Positions 1 to 7,801 of a DNA stretch of 43,398 bases are shown in pieces; position 1 is the stretch's first letter, and each line of letters opens with the position of its first letter. The stretch is from positions 1-43,398 of the forward strand of contig WQVI01000004.1 in NCBI GenBank assembly GCA_009781625.1. Reading direction: 5' to 3'. The stretch is from Defluviitaleaceae bacterium. GTDB lineage: Bacteria > Bacillota > Clostridia > Lachnospirales > WRAX01. The position numbers were made by a program, and so were the translations under genes. The notes under the pieces are model-generated. The model was not told where the DNA came from, did no database searches, and saw only the letters and a program-made list of their open reading frames with translations.

Positions 1-35
1 ACCTCATCTATAATTGCTTATAGATTGTCGTAAAA

Positions 36-81
36 CCATTGCTATTAGAAGTAACGAACCATTGCTATTAAAAGCAACGAA
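36..81. repeat. Tandem 23-bp direct repeat
   Basis: Two head-to-tail copies (36-58 and 59-81) of a 23-base unit beginning ACCATTGCTATTA and ending AACGA differ at only two positions. The second copy can also fold as a small TTGCT/AGCAA hairpin. Bases 1-176 hold no convincing gene; the only open frame there lacks a ribosome binding site and recognisable composition. Function unknown; it may be the trailing end of an upstream intergenic element. Confidence 0.6.
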
Positions 82-176
82 AGCTATAATACCACATAAT
101 GAAGGGTGTGTCAAGGGGTTTTTTAAAAAAAATTGGATAAATTGCAATAATTTTAGATTTGTATTTTTTGGAAGCG

Positions 177-205
177 TTGACATGGTTGTTTTTTCCTGAT
201 AGAAT
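177..205 (+). promoter_or_regulatory. Sigma-A promoter of the phzF-like gene
   Basis: TTGACA at 177-182, a 17-base spacer and TAGAAT at 200-205. It lies just upstream of the AAGGAGG ribosome binding site at 214-220 that serves the PhzF-family gene. Confidence 0.75.
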
Positions 206-228
206 GGCTATGAAAGGAGGGATTGCCC

Positions 229-1008
229 ATGAAATTTTATCAGGTCGATTCTTTTACTGACGAGTTGTTTCGCGGTAATCCTGCGGGGATATGTCTTTTG
301 CAAGGCGGGTGGCCTTCGGATGCGCTTATGCAAAATATCGCCGCTGAAAACAACCTATCCGAAACCGCTTTTGTCATCAAGACCGGTGACGAATTTGGTA
401 TACGCTGGTTTACACCTACGGTTGAGGTGCCTCTTTGCGGCCACGCCACCCTCGCTGCGGCCCATGTACTGTTTGTCCATGAGGGTTACGAGGGTAGCCT
501 TACCTTTAAATCGGTTGATCATACTTTAAAGGTCACTCGCGAGGACGAAATGCTGGTTTTGGACTTTCCCATGGACAAAATATGGCAAATTGGTGCGGAA
601 GACGTGCCGCAATGCTTTAATTTTACGCCAAAAGAGGTGTGGCGCGGCACAGAGGAATATTTGCTGGTATTTGAAGATGAGATGCAGGTAAAAAACGCTG
701 TGTGTGACCTAAAAAAGGCTTCAAATATTGACCTTTCCGGCTTCATCATAACTGCACCATCCGACAGAGATGATTTGGATTTTGTTTCTCGCTATTTTGG
801 CCCAAAAATTGGTATAGATGAAGACCCTGTTACGGGCTCGGCCCATACTTTGCTTGTGCCTTATTGGCAAAAGGTGCTGGGCAAGGATAAATTTTGCGCC
901 GCCCAGCTATCCGCGCGAGGCGGCAGGCTTATATGCCGTGCTGAGGGAGATAGGGTGAAGATAGGCGGCAAGGCGGTTACATATTTAATTGGAGAGATTA
1001 TTATATAG
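229..1008 (+). CDS. PhzF family isomerase/epimerase-like protein
   Basis: A 259-residue PhzF-family protein (the diaminopimelate-epimerase fold, made of two similar halves). Visible family motifs are the N-terminal GNPAGI, the NNLSETAF segment carrying the conserved catalytic glutamate, PLCGHATLAAAH in the first half, and DPVTGSAH in the second half. The ATG at 229 is preferred over the TTG at 223 because the AAGGAGG at 214-220 is spaced 8 bases from it. PhzF itself isomerises a phenazine precursor, but most homologues in Bacillota have no assigned substrate and no phenazine genes are nearby. It is a single-gene unit with its own promoter and a strong terminator. Family assignment is secure; the substrate is unknown. 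Confidence 0.93.
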   Translation: MKFYQVDSFTDELFRGNPAGICLLQGGWPSDALMQNIAAENNLSETAFVIKTGDEFGIRWFTPTVEVPLCGHATLAAAHVLFVHEGYEGSLTFKSVDHTLKVTREDEMLVLDFPMDKIWQIGAEDVPQCFNFTPKEVWRGTEEYLLVFEDEMQVKNAVCDLKKASNIDLSGFIITAPSDRDDLDFVSRYFGPKIGIDEDPVTGSAHTLLVPYWQKVLGKDKFCAAQLSARGGRLICRAEGDRVKIGGKAVTYLIGEIII

Positions 1009-1016
1009 ATAACAGC

Positions 1017-1048
1017 AAAAAGCGCGACCTTCGCAGGTCGCGCTTTTA
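1017..1048. terminator. Bidirectional rho-independent terminator
   Basis: A perfect 10-bp stem (1021-1030 with 1035-1044), tetraloop TCGC, flanked by A-tract and T-tract. It ends the PhzF-family gene on the plus strand and the convergent SLH/CAP gene on the minus strand. Confidence 0.92.
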
Positions 1049-1059
1049 TAATATGGTTA

Positions 1060-3675
1060 TTACCTAGATGTTAGCATATAGTTGAATCCGCCGGTGCCGC
1101 CAGCGCCGTTGTTAGAGCCGATGCCGATAAATCTGCTTTCAGGGTTTAAGATATTTGCCCTGTGGCCATCGCTGTTCATCCAGCCATCAACTTGGCCTTG
1201 CGGGGTGCGGCCCCCGCCGCCGGTGCCGCCATTTGCTGTGTTCCAGGTGCCACCAAAGGCAGCAACGGTACTACCAGACCCACCATAAGGGCCTTCATGA
1301 TGGCCCAAAGGCAAGCCCAGGTTTACTTTCGTTTGGGTATAAAAACGTGCTGACATCATCAATCTCATATCAACTTGAAGCTGAGCTAAGCCATGCTCTG
1401 CTCTTATTTCATTTATAAGCCTGACAACTTCCATTTCAAAGGCATTTGGCCCGCCTAGGGTGTTAAATTCTGCAATCCAATCGTTTCTTTCAATTTCTGT
1501 CAAGCGTCTGTTTGGTAAAACAATTGCAGAGCGTGTGCCTTCAACGATGTCACGCCATTCTTGAGCCGGAGTTGGCGCAGGAGTTGGTGTAGGTGTAGGT
1601 GCTGGTGTTGGCGTAGGTGTTGGTGTAGGAGTAGGATTTGGTGTCGAAGTTTGAGTAACCTCATTTCCGCCTACAGCATCAAACAACCTTAAAATAGTAA
1701 CTATGCTTTGCTCTCTTGTGTATGACCCGCTTGGAGCAAACATGTTGTTGCCTACGCCGCCCATTATGCCCGTAACTTGCATACGGCCCACTGCGTCTGT
1801 CGCCCAATCTGAAACTTGGGCATTATCGGCAAATGTGGCGTTTGCTGCTGGCAATGGTCTGCCCATAACATCTGCAAGGCGCGTAAGCATAACAGCCGCT
1901 TGCTCTCTTGTTAATGTATCATTAGGGGCAAAATTGCCGCCGCCTACGCCAAACACAACGCCAAGGCCGGCCATTTTTTGTACATTTATGTCGGTAGTGT
2001 CATTAAATGTTGCACGAGCAGTAATTTCTTGGCCTGACACAGATTCGTGAAGCGCAACGGCAAAAGCAGTAAATTCTGCGCGCGTTGTTGCCTGTGTAAA
2101 TTGTGACCTTAAATGCATTGGTACAAGGCCTAGCGCCGCTGCATTGTTTACATAAGTTGCAGCCCAGGGCGAGGTGCCTGTTATTGTTGGTGTTGGCGTA
2201 GGTGTGGGTGTGGGTGTGGGTGTAGGTGTTGGTGTTGCCACAACAGTAAAATTAGTGGCTGTGCTAAGGGCAGAATTTAACAAAACTGTGCCATCGCCCA
2301 AAGCCCTAATTTGCACACTGTGGGTTCCTGCGGGAAGACCCAAAACCCCCAAGTTAAACCATGTTGCCGTTGTAGGCAAAGAGCGTGGGGTGCCGCCAAC
2401 ATAAATTTGATATCCCCCTGTTGCATTTGGCACTTCATTCCAGCTTAGTGTCGCACCTGAAACCCGCACATTGCCTGGTGCAGGTAGCGTTATGTTTTGC
2501 ACGGTAAAGTTAAAATTAGCACTTAGTGGTGAATTTTGTGTGGCCACATTAGCCAAAGCCCTAACCTGTACTTGGTGACTGCCCGGTGCAAGGTCAAGCG
2601 ATGCTAAGTTAAAGTTGGTGGCCGTAATTGTTTGGCCTGTGGTGCGCGCAACATTGCCTACATAAATTCTGTATCCAGTAGCATTTGGAACTGCATTCCA
2701 GTTGAGGGTAGCAGTGCCGGTTAGCCTTAAATTTGTTGGTGCCGCCAGGGTTTGTGCCCCTGCGTTAAAGGTTATTTGGCTGCTAAGAGCGCTGTTAAAC
2801 GAGGATGTGCTATGCAAAGCCCTAACCTGTATTTGATGGTTGCCTTGAGGAAGGTTAAGGGTTGCCAAATTAAAGGTGGTGCCTGTGATGTTTTGCCCCG
2901 TGGTGCGCGCGGTGTTGCCTGCGTAAATTCTGTAACCAACGGCATTTGTGACGGCATTCCAGCTAAGTGTAGTGCCGGAGATGCTTAGGTTTGTCGGTGC
3001 AGCCAATGCTGTGCCGGCAGGCACAGTCCAGTTAAGAGTTGCTGCGGTAGACTGAGCACGATCGCGCGATGATGCATATACGGAAATTTGAACCGAATGT
3101 CCAGGTGTTAAGGTGTTCATAATATGGGCCGGTATGCCAAAATCAGTATTTGAGACTGTGTTTGTATTGCCGTGTATGCCTATACGCACAAGATAATCTT
3201 CGGCATATGCAACATGGTTCCATCTTACTGTGTGGACGCCGTTAACCAGCTCAACACGCAAGTTAGTTGGGGTTGCTAGCTGTCCGCCCCCAGCAGCCGG
3301 CGACCAATGCTGAACATTGCTGGTAGCGCTTTGGTGAATATTGCCCTGACTATCAGTGTAATAAATTCTTGCGGTTATATTGCCTGAGATAGACGCAAAT
3401 TGAGTAAGGTTCATATTAAACGATCCACTTCCGATACCGACATTTGCATCGTTAAATTGAGATCCGTTATGGAAAAAACGAATTTGAGAGCCAAATGGCG
3501 CATTGTGGACAGACCAATGCAAAAACTCTTGCTCAAGTGTAATAAACGGCGCGGGTACATGAGGCGCATCCGCCTGTACTTCCAGTGGTGCCGCCACCAC
3601 GCTTCCTAAAATCATTGACGCAAAAAGCAGGCCCGCCACAAGGGCCTTAAATCCGTTAAATTTCTTTATCACCAT
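1060..3675 (-). CDS. Secreted FN3-like repeat / SLH / CAP domain protein
   Basis: An 871-residue exported protein. Residues 1-35 form a signal peptide (basic MVIKKF, hydrophobic core, AxA-like end). A first beta-rich module (about 40-125) is followed by four fibronectin-III-like repeats at about 133-480; the last three are near copies sharing NLxxLxLPxGxHxxQVRAL and TLSWNxVPNA. A Thr-Pro linker follows. About 505-680 are SLH modules (FAPNDTLTREQAAVML, FAPSGSYTREQSIVTILR), which normally hold proteins on cell-wall secondary polymers. A second Thr-Pro-rich linker leads to a C-terminal CAP/SCP domain ending with GHRANILNPESRFIGIG. The start is fixed by AAGGAGG just upstream (3681-3687). It is a monocistron with its own promoter. 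The role is likely surface-associated; the CAP activity is unknown. Both linkers are encoded by GGTGTN hexamer runs. Confidence 0.93.
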   Translation of the reverse strand: MVIKKFNGFKALVAGLLFASMILGSVVAAPLEVQADAPHVPAPFITLEQEFLHWSVHNAPFGSQIRFFHNGSQFNDANVGIGSGSFNMNLTQFASISGNITARIYYTDSQGNIHQSATSNVQHWSPAAGGGQLATPTNLRVELVNGVHTVRWNHVAYAEDYLVRIGIHGNTNTVSNTDFGIPAHIMNTLTPGHSVQISVYASSRDRAQSTAATLNWTVPAGTALAAPTNLSISGTTLSWNAVTNAVGYRIYAGNTARTTGQNITGTTFNLATLNLPQGNHQIQVRALHSTSSFNSALSSQITFNAGAQTLAAPTNLRLTGTATLNWNAVPNATGYRIYVGNVARTTGQTITATNFNLASLDLAPGSHQVQVRALANVATQNSPLSANFNFTVQNITLPAPGNVRVSGATLSWNEVPNATGGYQIYVGGTPRSLPTTATWFNLGVLGLPAGTHSVQIRALGDGTVLLNSALSTATNFTVVATPTPTPTPTPTPTPTPTITGTSPWAATYVNNAAALGLVPMHLRSQFTQATTRAEFTAFAVALHESVSGQEITARATFNDTTDINVQKMAGLGVVFGVGGGNFAPNDTLTREQAAVMLTRLADVMGRPLPAANATFADNAQVSDWATDAVGRMQVTGIMGGVGNNMFAPSGSYTREQSIVTILRLFDAVGGNEVTQTSTPNPTPTPTPTPTPAPTPTPTPAPTPAQEWRDIVEGTRSAIVLPNRRLTEIERNDWIAEFNTLGGPNAFEMEVVRLINEIRAEHGLAQLQVDMRLMMSARFYTQTKVNLGLPLGHHEGPYGGSGSTVAAFGGTWNTANGGTGGGGRTPQGQVDGWMNSDGHRANILNPESRFIGIGSNNGAGGTGGFNYMLTSR
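2180..2236. repeat. Hexanucleotide GGTGTN/GGCGTA repeat tract (Thr-Pro linker)
   Basis: About nine hexamers of the GGTGTN type on the plus strand encode the first Thr-Pro linker of the SLH/CAP gene on the minus strand. A second, more degenerate tract lies at about 1570-1632. Because the unit is 6 bases, copy-number change would lengthen or shorten the linker without shifting frame. Confidence 0.75.
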
Positions 3676-3722
3676 TAATTACCTCCTTAAAAGATTTTTA
3701 TTAAGTTTTTTGGTGCATCCAC

Positions 3723-3751
3723 ATTGTACCATCAGTTTCGCAGGTTGTCAA
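3723..3751 (-). promoter_or_regulatory. Sigma-A promoter of the SLH/CAP gene
   Basis: On the minus strand TTGACA (plus 3746-3751), 17 bases, TACAAT (plus 3723-3728). The transcript would start about 40 bases upstream of the ribosome binding site. Confidence 0.8.
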
Positions 3752-3756
3752 TAGAG

Positions 3757-3772
3757 GTTACAGCAGTGTAAC
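3757..3772. promoter_or_regulatory. Inverted repeat upstream of the SLH/CAP promoter
   Basis: Perfect 6-bp arms GTTACA and TGTAAC separated by GCAG, placed 5 bases upstream of the -35 box of the SLH/CAP promoter. The position suits an activator or repressor site. The cognate protein is unknown. Confidence 0.4.
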
Positions 3773-3813
3773 TTATTGGAAATGATATGGTCATTAAATT
3801 TGACTGTGTGAAA

Positions 3814-4773
3814 TCACAGGCAAAACAAATCTGTGCTCATATATTTTAACCCGCAATCGTTTATTACTATACCAAAATGGCTGCCACGTTCCGGCCCTTG
3901 CAGCTGCTTAACGGCGGCCATGAGGTTTGCGCCGGATGAAAAGCCGGTGAAGATACCTTCTACTTTCGCAAGCACCTGGCACATTTCAGCAGATTCTTCA
4001 CAGGTAACAGTGACATAGCCATCCATATATGTTTTGTCAACAATTTCCATGTCTTTTGCATAGCCGCCGCCTTGGATGACATGGCTGGCACCGGGGATTA
4101 TTTCGCCTTTGTAATGGGCGCAGCCATGGGGCTCTACGGCATAACAGCGTATGGCAGGGTTAAGGCCTTTTAAAGCGCGAGAATATCCCATAAATGTGCC
4201 GCCTGTGCCGATAAAATCGGCAAAAGCCTGAATTTGACCGCGGCTTTGCACCCACATCTCCAAGGCGGCAGGCTGGTGAGAGGCGGCGTTGTCATGATTT
4301 TGAAATTGGTTGAAATAAAAGGCTCCTGTTTCTGCCACCATGCGCTCTGCCACTTCTTCGACAAGTTTCATATCCTCGCCAGATACTTTGCCCCTTTCGG
4401 CATTTGGGGCTTGGTCAACCAAAACAACTTTGCCGCCCAGGGCCTTTATCATGCGCACACGTTCTACAGAATTGCCCTTGGACATAACGCAAATAAAGGA
4501 ATATCCTTTGGCAGAGCACACCATGGCCACGGCGGTGCCTGTGTTGCCGCTTGTCATCTCCAATACGGGCTGGCCTGGTTTAAGAAGGCCTTTTTGCTCT
4601 GCAATTTCAATCATCCCCAGGGCAATCCTGTCTTTTTTGGAAGATGTTGGGTTCATATGCTCTAATTTAGCATAAATATGGCCCTCATAGCCTAAATGCT
4701 CTCTTAGTCTGTCCAAACGCAACAGTGGTGTGTTTCCAATGGCCTGGGTGATGCTGGTTATAAATTTTTCCAT
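3814..4773 (-). CDS. cysK: Cysteine synthase family PLP-dependent enzyme
   Basis: A 319-residue fold-type II PLP enzyme of the O-acetylserine sulfhydrylase family, which makes L-cysteine from O-acetylserine and sulfide. Seen in the sequence: the PLP lysine in SSKKDR (K47), the substrate loop TSGNTG (74-79), the phosphate-binding GTGGTFMG, and the late FTGFSSGANLMAA. The length suits CysK. The lysine motif is SSKKDR rather than the common SVKDR, so a related activity such as cystathionine beta-synthase-like chemistry is possible. The start is preceded by a GGGGG ribosome binding site. It is monocistronic, divergent from thyA, with a consensus promoter and a palindrome over the predicted transcription start. 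Confidence 0.88.
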   Translation of the reverse strand: MEKFITSITQAIGNTPLLRLDRLREHLGYEGHIYAKLEHMNPTSSKKDRIALGMIEIAEQKGLLKPGQPVLEMTSGNTGTAVAMVCSAKGYSFICVMSKGNSVERVRMIKALGGKVVLVDQAPNAERGKVSGEDMKLVEEVAERMVAETGAFYFNQFQNHDNAASHQPAALEMWVQSRGQIQAFADFIGTGGTFMGYSRALKGLNPAIRCYAVEPHGCAHYKGEIIPGASHVIQGGGYAKDMEIVDKTYMDGYVTVTCEESAEMCQVLAKVEGIFTGFSSGANLMAAVKQLQGPERGSHFGIVINDCGLKYMSTDLFCL

Positions 4774-4795
4774 TTTTATTCCCCCATTTATAGGA

Positions 4796-4805
4796 CTAGT
4801 ACTAG
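4796..4805. promoter_or_regulatory. Palindrome at the cysK transcription start, candidate operator
   Basis: A perfect 10-base palindrome CTAGTACTAG lies immediately downstream of the cysK -10 box, about where transcription would start. This is a classic repressor-operator position. No regulator can be named from the sequence. Confidence 0.4.
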
Positions 4806-4809
4806 CTTG

Positions 4810-4838
4810 ATGTTACCACGCACGTGTGCAAAAGTCAA
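4810..4838 (-). promoter_or_regulatory. Sigma-A promoter of cysK
   Basis: Minus strand TTGACT (plus 4833-4838), 17-base spacer, TAACAT (plus 4810-4815). Confidence 0.75.
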
Positions 4839-4862
4839 CAAAAAACGCGCTGAATTTTATTG

Positions 4863-4891
4863 TTGCACGAAGAGGAAATTTGTTGTATGAT
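4863..4891 (+). promoter_or_regulatory. Sigma-A promoter of thyA
   Basis: TTGCAC (4863-4868), 17-base spacer, TATGAT (4886-4891). It is divergent from the cysK promoter, with the -35 boxes 24 bases apart. Confidence 0.75.
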
Positions 4892-4924
4892 GTTGTAAAT
4901 TAGATGCACAAACAGGGGGGTATT

Positions 4925-5755
4925 ATGGCTTACGCGGATAATGTTTTTATTGAAAATTGCAAGGATATTTTGGCAAATGGATCATGGGACAGAGGGCACA
5001 ACGTGCGCACGCGCTGGGATGATGGTGCCATGGCACACACCATCAAGCAATTTGGCGTTGTAAATCGCTATGATTTATCGAAGGAATTTCCCGCCCTAAC
5101 CCTGCGGCGGCTGCCCATAAAAAGCTGCATCGCGGAAATTTTGTGGATATGGCAGAAAAAATCTAACAATGTAAACCAGCTTGATGCGCGCATTTGGGAT
5201 GCGTGGGCTGATGAAGAAGGGACAATTGGCAAAGCCTATGGCTATCAGCTGGGCATAAAGCACAAATATGCCGAGGGGGATTTTGACCAGGTGGACAGAA
5301 TTTTGTACGACCTAAAGCATAACCCATCATCCCGCCGCATCATGACAAATATTTACAACCATGCAGACCTTCACGCCATGAGCCTATACCCCTGCGCTTA
5401 TAGCATGACCTACAATGTTAAAGATGGTGTGCTTAACGGCATCTTAAACCAACGCTCTGCGGATTTTTTAACTGCTAATAATTGGAATGTTTGCAGCTAT
5501 GCTATATTGCTTCATATGTTTGCTCAAGTAAGCGGCCTTGTTGCGGGAGAATTGGTTCACGTTATCTCCGACGCCCATATTTACGACCGTCATGTAGAAA
5601 TTGTGGAAGAGCTAATCGAAAGAGAGCCACGGCCTGCGCCGCAGCTTATAATTAATCCTGACATAAAAAACTTTTACGACTTTACCGTGGATGATTTTGC
5701 CCTTGAAAATTATAAGCCGCATCCTTTTAAGACAAAAATTCCTGTGGCGATATAA
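4925..5755 (+). CDS. thyA: Thymidylate synthase (ThyA)
   Basis: A 276-residue folate-dependent thymidylate synthase that methylates dUMP to dTMP using methylene-tetrahydrofolate. The nucleophile is Cys157 in SLYPCAYSMTYNV. The dUMP-binding QRSADFLTANNWNV and the late HIYDRHVE motif are present. The LYPCA and AANNWNV style is that of a divergent clostridial ThyA branch rather than the E. coli PPCH form. The ATG at 4925 is chosen because the GGGGGG ribosome binding site (4915-4920) precedes it; an upstream ATG at 4904 would sit before that site. It is a single-gene unit with its own promoter and terminator. No dihydrofolate reductase gene is adjacent. Confidence 0.95.
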   Translation: MAYADNVFIENCKDILANGSWDRGHNVRTRWDDGAMAHTIKQFGVVNRYDLSKEFPALTLRRLPIKSCIAEILWIWQKKSNNVNQLDARIWDAWADEEGTIGKAYGYQLGIKHKYAEGDFDQVDRILYDLKHNPSSRRIMTNIYNHADLHAMSLYPCAYSMTYNVKDGVLNGILNQRSADFLTANNWNVCSYAILLHMFAQVSGLVAGELVHVISDAHIYDRHVEIVEELIEREPRPAPQLIINPDIKNFYDFTVDDFALENYKPHPFKTKIPVAI

Positions 5756-5759
5756 CAAA

Positions 5760-5803
5760 AGAGCATCCCGGGCAATTCAATTATAGCCCGTGATGCTTTT
5801 TAA
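5760..5803. terminator. Terminator between thyA and the XRE regulator
   Basis: Stem of AGCATC-C-CGGGC (5762-5773) with GCCCG-T-GATGCT (5786-5797), one internal mismatch, followed by a T-run on the plus strand. It lies between convergent genes. Confidence 0.85.
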
Positions 5804-5818
5804 TTTGCAGCTTCCTAA

Positions 5819-6313
5819 TTAAACATCAGTGAAATTAAAATCGTTTCCAAATTCTGTATCCTGATGGCCTTCGCGCTCTGAATGGCTAAAGGTTTTGAAG
5901 CTCTTTACAACGCTGATGATATGATCTAATTCTTTTATGTCAAATGTGTTTATCATGCTCATAATCATTTTTTGTTTGCGCACAATTTGGTCTTTGTCAT
6001 TTTCACGGCTTCTCGCTTTGCTTTCAGCAACAGAAAGGGTGCTTTTAGGCGTAAGCATGGCTTCGTAGGATTCTCCGAAGAAATCGCAAATTCTTAGGAA
6101 GGTTTCAAGGCTGGGGCAGCGCTCTCCACGTTCGATAAGGCCCACATAAGCCGTAGAAATTTTAAGAAACTTTGCCAATACCTCTGATGTAAATCCTCTT
6201 TCTTTGCGCGCAGTACGCATGTTTTCGCCAAAGATTTGACATTTCTCAGCGATATAATTTTTCGTTGGTACGGCCTTGATGCCGTCAGTAATGCTGTCTT
6301 TTTTGGGCTTCAT
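5819..6313 (-). CDS. XRE-family helix-turn-helix regulator
   Basis: A 164-residue protein with one Cro/C1-type helix-turn-helix at about residues 28-88. The scanning helices read SEVLAKFLKISTAYVGLIERGERCPS, here cited as SEVLAKFLKI then STAYVGLIERG. The C-terminal 75 residues are charged and probably helical, with no recognised ligand or peptidase domain. It starts at an ATG with a GGAGG site 7 bases upstream. The gene has its own sigma-A promoter and long inverted repeats in the leader, so autoregulation is plausible. Targets are not visible. Confidence 0.88.
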   Translation of the reverse strand: MKPKKDSITDGIKAVPTKNYIAEKCQIFGENMRTARKERGFTSEVLAKFLKISTAYVGLIERGERCPSLETFLRICDFFGESYEAMLTPKSTLSVAESKARSRENDKDQIVRKQKMIMSMINTFDIKELDHIISVVKSFKTFSHSEREGHQDTEFGNDFNFTDV

Positions 6314-6325
6314 CTGTCTTCCTCC

Positions 6326-6371
6326 ATTAGTTTTAATGGGCCATAATTTTCTAAGTTTTACGAAAACTAAT
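6326..6371. promoter_or_regulatory. Inverted repeat in the XRE gene leader, candidate autoregulatory site
   Basis: Nine-base arms ATTAGTTTT (6326-6334) and AAAACTAAT (6363-6371) are exact reverse complements separated by 28 bases. They lie between the XRE promoter and start codon. The spacing fits two DNA turns plus, or an RNA hairpin. Confidence 0.45.
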
Positions 6372-6397
6372 GACCATGTAAGCTGTACCCACTTTGT

Positions 6398-6420
6398 ATT
6401 ATATCAGCAAAATCGACAAA
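6398..6420 (-). promoter_or_regulatory. Promoter of the XRE gene (-10 box)
   Basis: A consensus TATAAT on the minus strand (plus 6398-6403). The best -35 at a 17-base spacing is TTTACT, just beyond 6420 on the plus strand. The -10 box is strong and the -35 box weaker. Confidence 0.55.
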
Positions 6421-6479
6421 AGTAAATATAAAGTTTCAATTTAGCGCAAAAAGCTCGAAAGTAATTTGTGGGATTTATG

Positions 6480-7409
6480 CTATTTTTGCAGAATTTTAAA
6501 TGTATTTGTACAAGAATCCAAGGCTGCTATGCAGCCCAGAGGCAGTGACGCGGTGGGCATACAGTGCCCACAAGCAAAATTATACAGCACGGGCACTTGT
6601 AAGCGCAAACCTTTTATTATTTCTGGTATAGTTAGCGAAGCTGTGGGATTTTTAGGCTCGCAATCAGCAAAATTCCCAAAAACCACCCCTGCACAAACGT
6701 CAAATTTGCCGGCCATTTGCAGTTGGTTAAGCATTCTGTCAATTTTGTAGGGCTCTTCGCCTATGTCTTCGAGAAATAAAATTTTATCCCTTGTATCAAT
6801 TTCGTATGGCGTGCCCATAAGGCTTGAAATAACCGTAAGGTTGCCGCCGCAAATTGGCCCTTCGGCATATCCGTTAACCATAAATTCCCATTTACTTCCT
6901 TGGGGATTGTAAAGCTCCGTATCCATCGCGGGGTTAAACATAAATTTGTGCAAAAAATGCAAAGTATATGCATCCGCTTCAGAAAATCCTGTTTCACACG
7001 GCATAGGTGTGTGAAATGTCATAAGGTCCGCCTTTTGGTTTACGGCTATATGCAAGGCCGTTATATCGCTATATCCACAAAAGAATTTTGGATTTTTTTT
7101 AATTACGCCAAAGTCGATTTTGTTTAATATCCTTGCCGAGCCATATCCGCCTCTGATACAAAAAATGCCCTTGATATCAGTATCCGCAAAAGCCCAATTT
7201 ATATCCCCGGCGCGCACATTATCTTCCCCTGCCAAATAGCCGTGCCGTGCGATGCAGCTTTTGCCGCATATTGGTATCAGGCTTAAACTTTTGAGGAATT
7301 TTATTGCAAAATTTAGTCTTTCGGGCTGCAAAAGCGGCCCTGCCGGTGCTATCAACGCCACTTTATCCCCTTTTTCAAGTGTTTTCGACCGTTGCAATTG
7401 TTTTTTCAC
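6480..7409 (-). CDS. LD-carboxypeptidase (peptidase S66 family)
   Basis: A 309-residue member of the S66 serine peptidases (LdcA / MccF-like). LdcA removes the terminal D-alanine from muropeptide tetrapeptides during cell-wall recycling. Seen: the N-terminal ALIAPAGPL, the RGGYGSARIL strand, the nucleophile elbow GYSD (Ser114), the catalytic-Glu region FLEDIGEEPYKIDRML, and a late GHCMPTASLPLG with the conserved His. The start codon is GTG at 7409, set by a GGGGG site 6 bases upstream. No signal peptide, so cytoplasmic. An MccF-type immunity role is less likely, as no peptide-toxin genes are near. Divergent from spoVS with overlapping promoters. Confidence 0.9.
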   Translation of the reverse strand: MKKQLQRSKTLEKGDKVALIAPAGPLLQPERLNFAIKFLKSLSLIPICGKSCIARHGYLAGEDNVRAGDINWAFADTDIKGIFCIRGGYGSARILNKIDFGVIKKNPKFFCGYSDITALHIAVNQKADLMTFHTPMPCETGFSEADAYTLHFLHKFMFNPAMDTELYNPQGSKWEFMVNGYAEGPICGGNLTVISSLMGTPYEIDTRDKILFLEDIGEEPYKIDRMLNQLQMAGKFDVCAGVVFGNFADCEPKNPTASLTIPEIIKGLRLQVPVLYNFACGHCMPTASLPLGCIAALDSCTNTFKILQK

Positions 7410-7420
7410 AAAATTCCCCC

Positions 7421-7454
7421 TTTACTTTTTCGGATTTTTTATGTATTATAACAT
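7421..7454. promoter_or_regulatory. Overlapping divergent promoters of spoVS and ldcA-like gene
   Basis: Plus strand: TTTACT (7421-7426), 17 bases, TATTAT (7444-7449) for spoVS. Minus strand: an extended -10, TGTTATAAT (plus 7445-7453), for the S66 peptidase. The two -10 boxes overlap, so the two transcripts should compete. No sigma-H signature was recognised, although spoVS is sigma-H dependent in Bacillus subtilis. Confidence 0.55.
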
Positions 7455-7491
7455 ATGATAACAATAACGATTATAGCTAAGGAGGAATTTT

Positions 7492-7752
7492 ATGGAAACA
7501 CTAAAGGTCTCAGCAAATTCAGTGCCAAAATCTGTGGCAGGCGCAATTGCCGCCATCGTCCGCAATAACGAAGCAGTAGAAATTGTCACCATTGGTGCAG
7601 CTGCTGTCAACCAAGCTGTAAAATCTATTGCTATAGCCCGTGGCTATGTAGCACCCAATGGTATCGACCTCGTTTGCGTCCCCGCTTTTTCTCAATTGGA
7701 AATTGAGGGCACATCAAAAACATCTATTAAATTCGTTATCGAAAAAAGATAG
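7492..7752 (+). CDS. spoVS: Stage V sporulation protein S
   Basis: An 86-residue SpoVS of normal full length, recognisable from METLKVSANSVPKSVAGAIA, AAAVNQAVKSIAIARGYVAP and the VPAFSQLEIEG strand. SpoVS is an Alba-like dimeric nucleic-acid-binding protein that affects septation and spore coat assembly in Bacillus. Its presence supports a sporulating lineage, although spoVS is also kept in some non-spore-formers. AAGGAGGA sits 7 bases upstream. Monocistronic with its own terminator. Confidence 0.97.
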   Translation: METLKVSANSVPKSVAGAIAAIVRNNEAVEIVTIGAAAVNQAVKSIAIARGYVAPNGIDLVCVPAFSQLEIEGTSKTSIKFVIEKR

Positions 7753-7762
7753 CAAAAACATC

Positions 7763-7789
7763 AATGCCGCCGAAAAAATCGGCGGCATT
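7763..7789. terminator. spoVS terminator hairpin
   Basis: Perfect 11-bp stem AATGCCGCCGA (7763-7773) with TCGGCGGCATT (7779-7789), AAAAA loop. The following T-run is short. Confidence 0.85.
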
Positions 7790-7801
7790 TGTCATTTACT
7801 A

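Noticed and set aside
14-199. 61-codon ORF at the left edge
   Set aside because: No ribosome binding site, no family resemblance, low-complexity composition, and it runs over the phzF promoter.
2180-2236. Phase-variable repeat tract in the SLH/CAP gene
   Set aside because: The unit is six bases long, so slippage keeps the frame; it can only vary the linker length.
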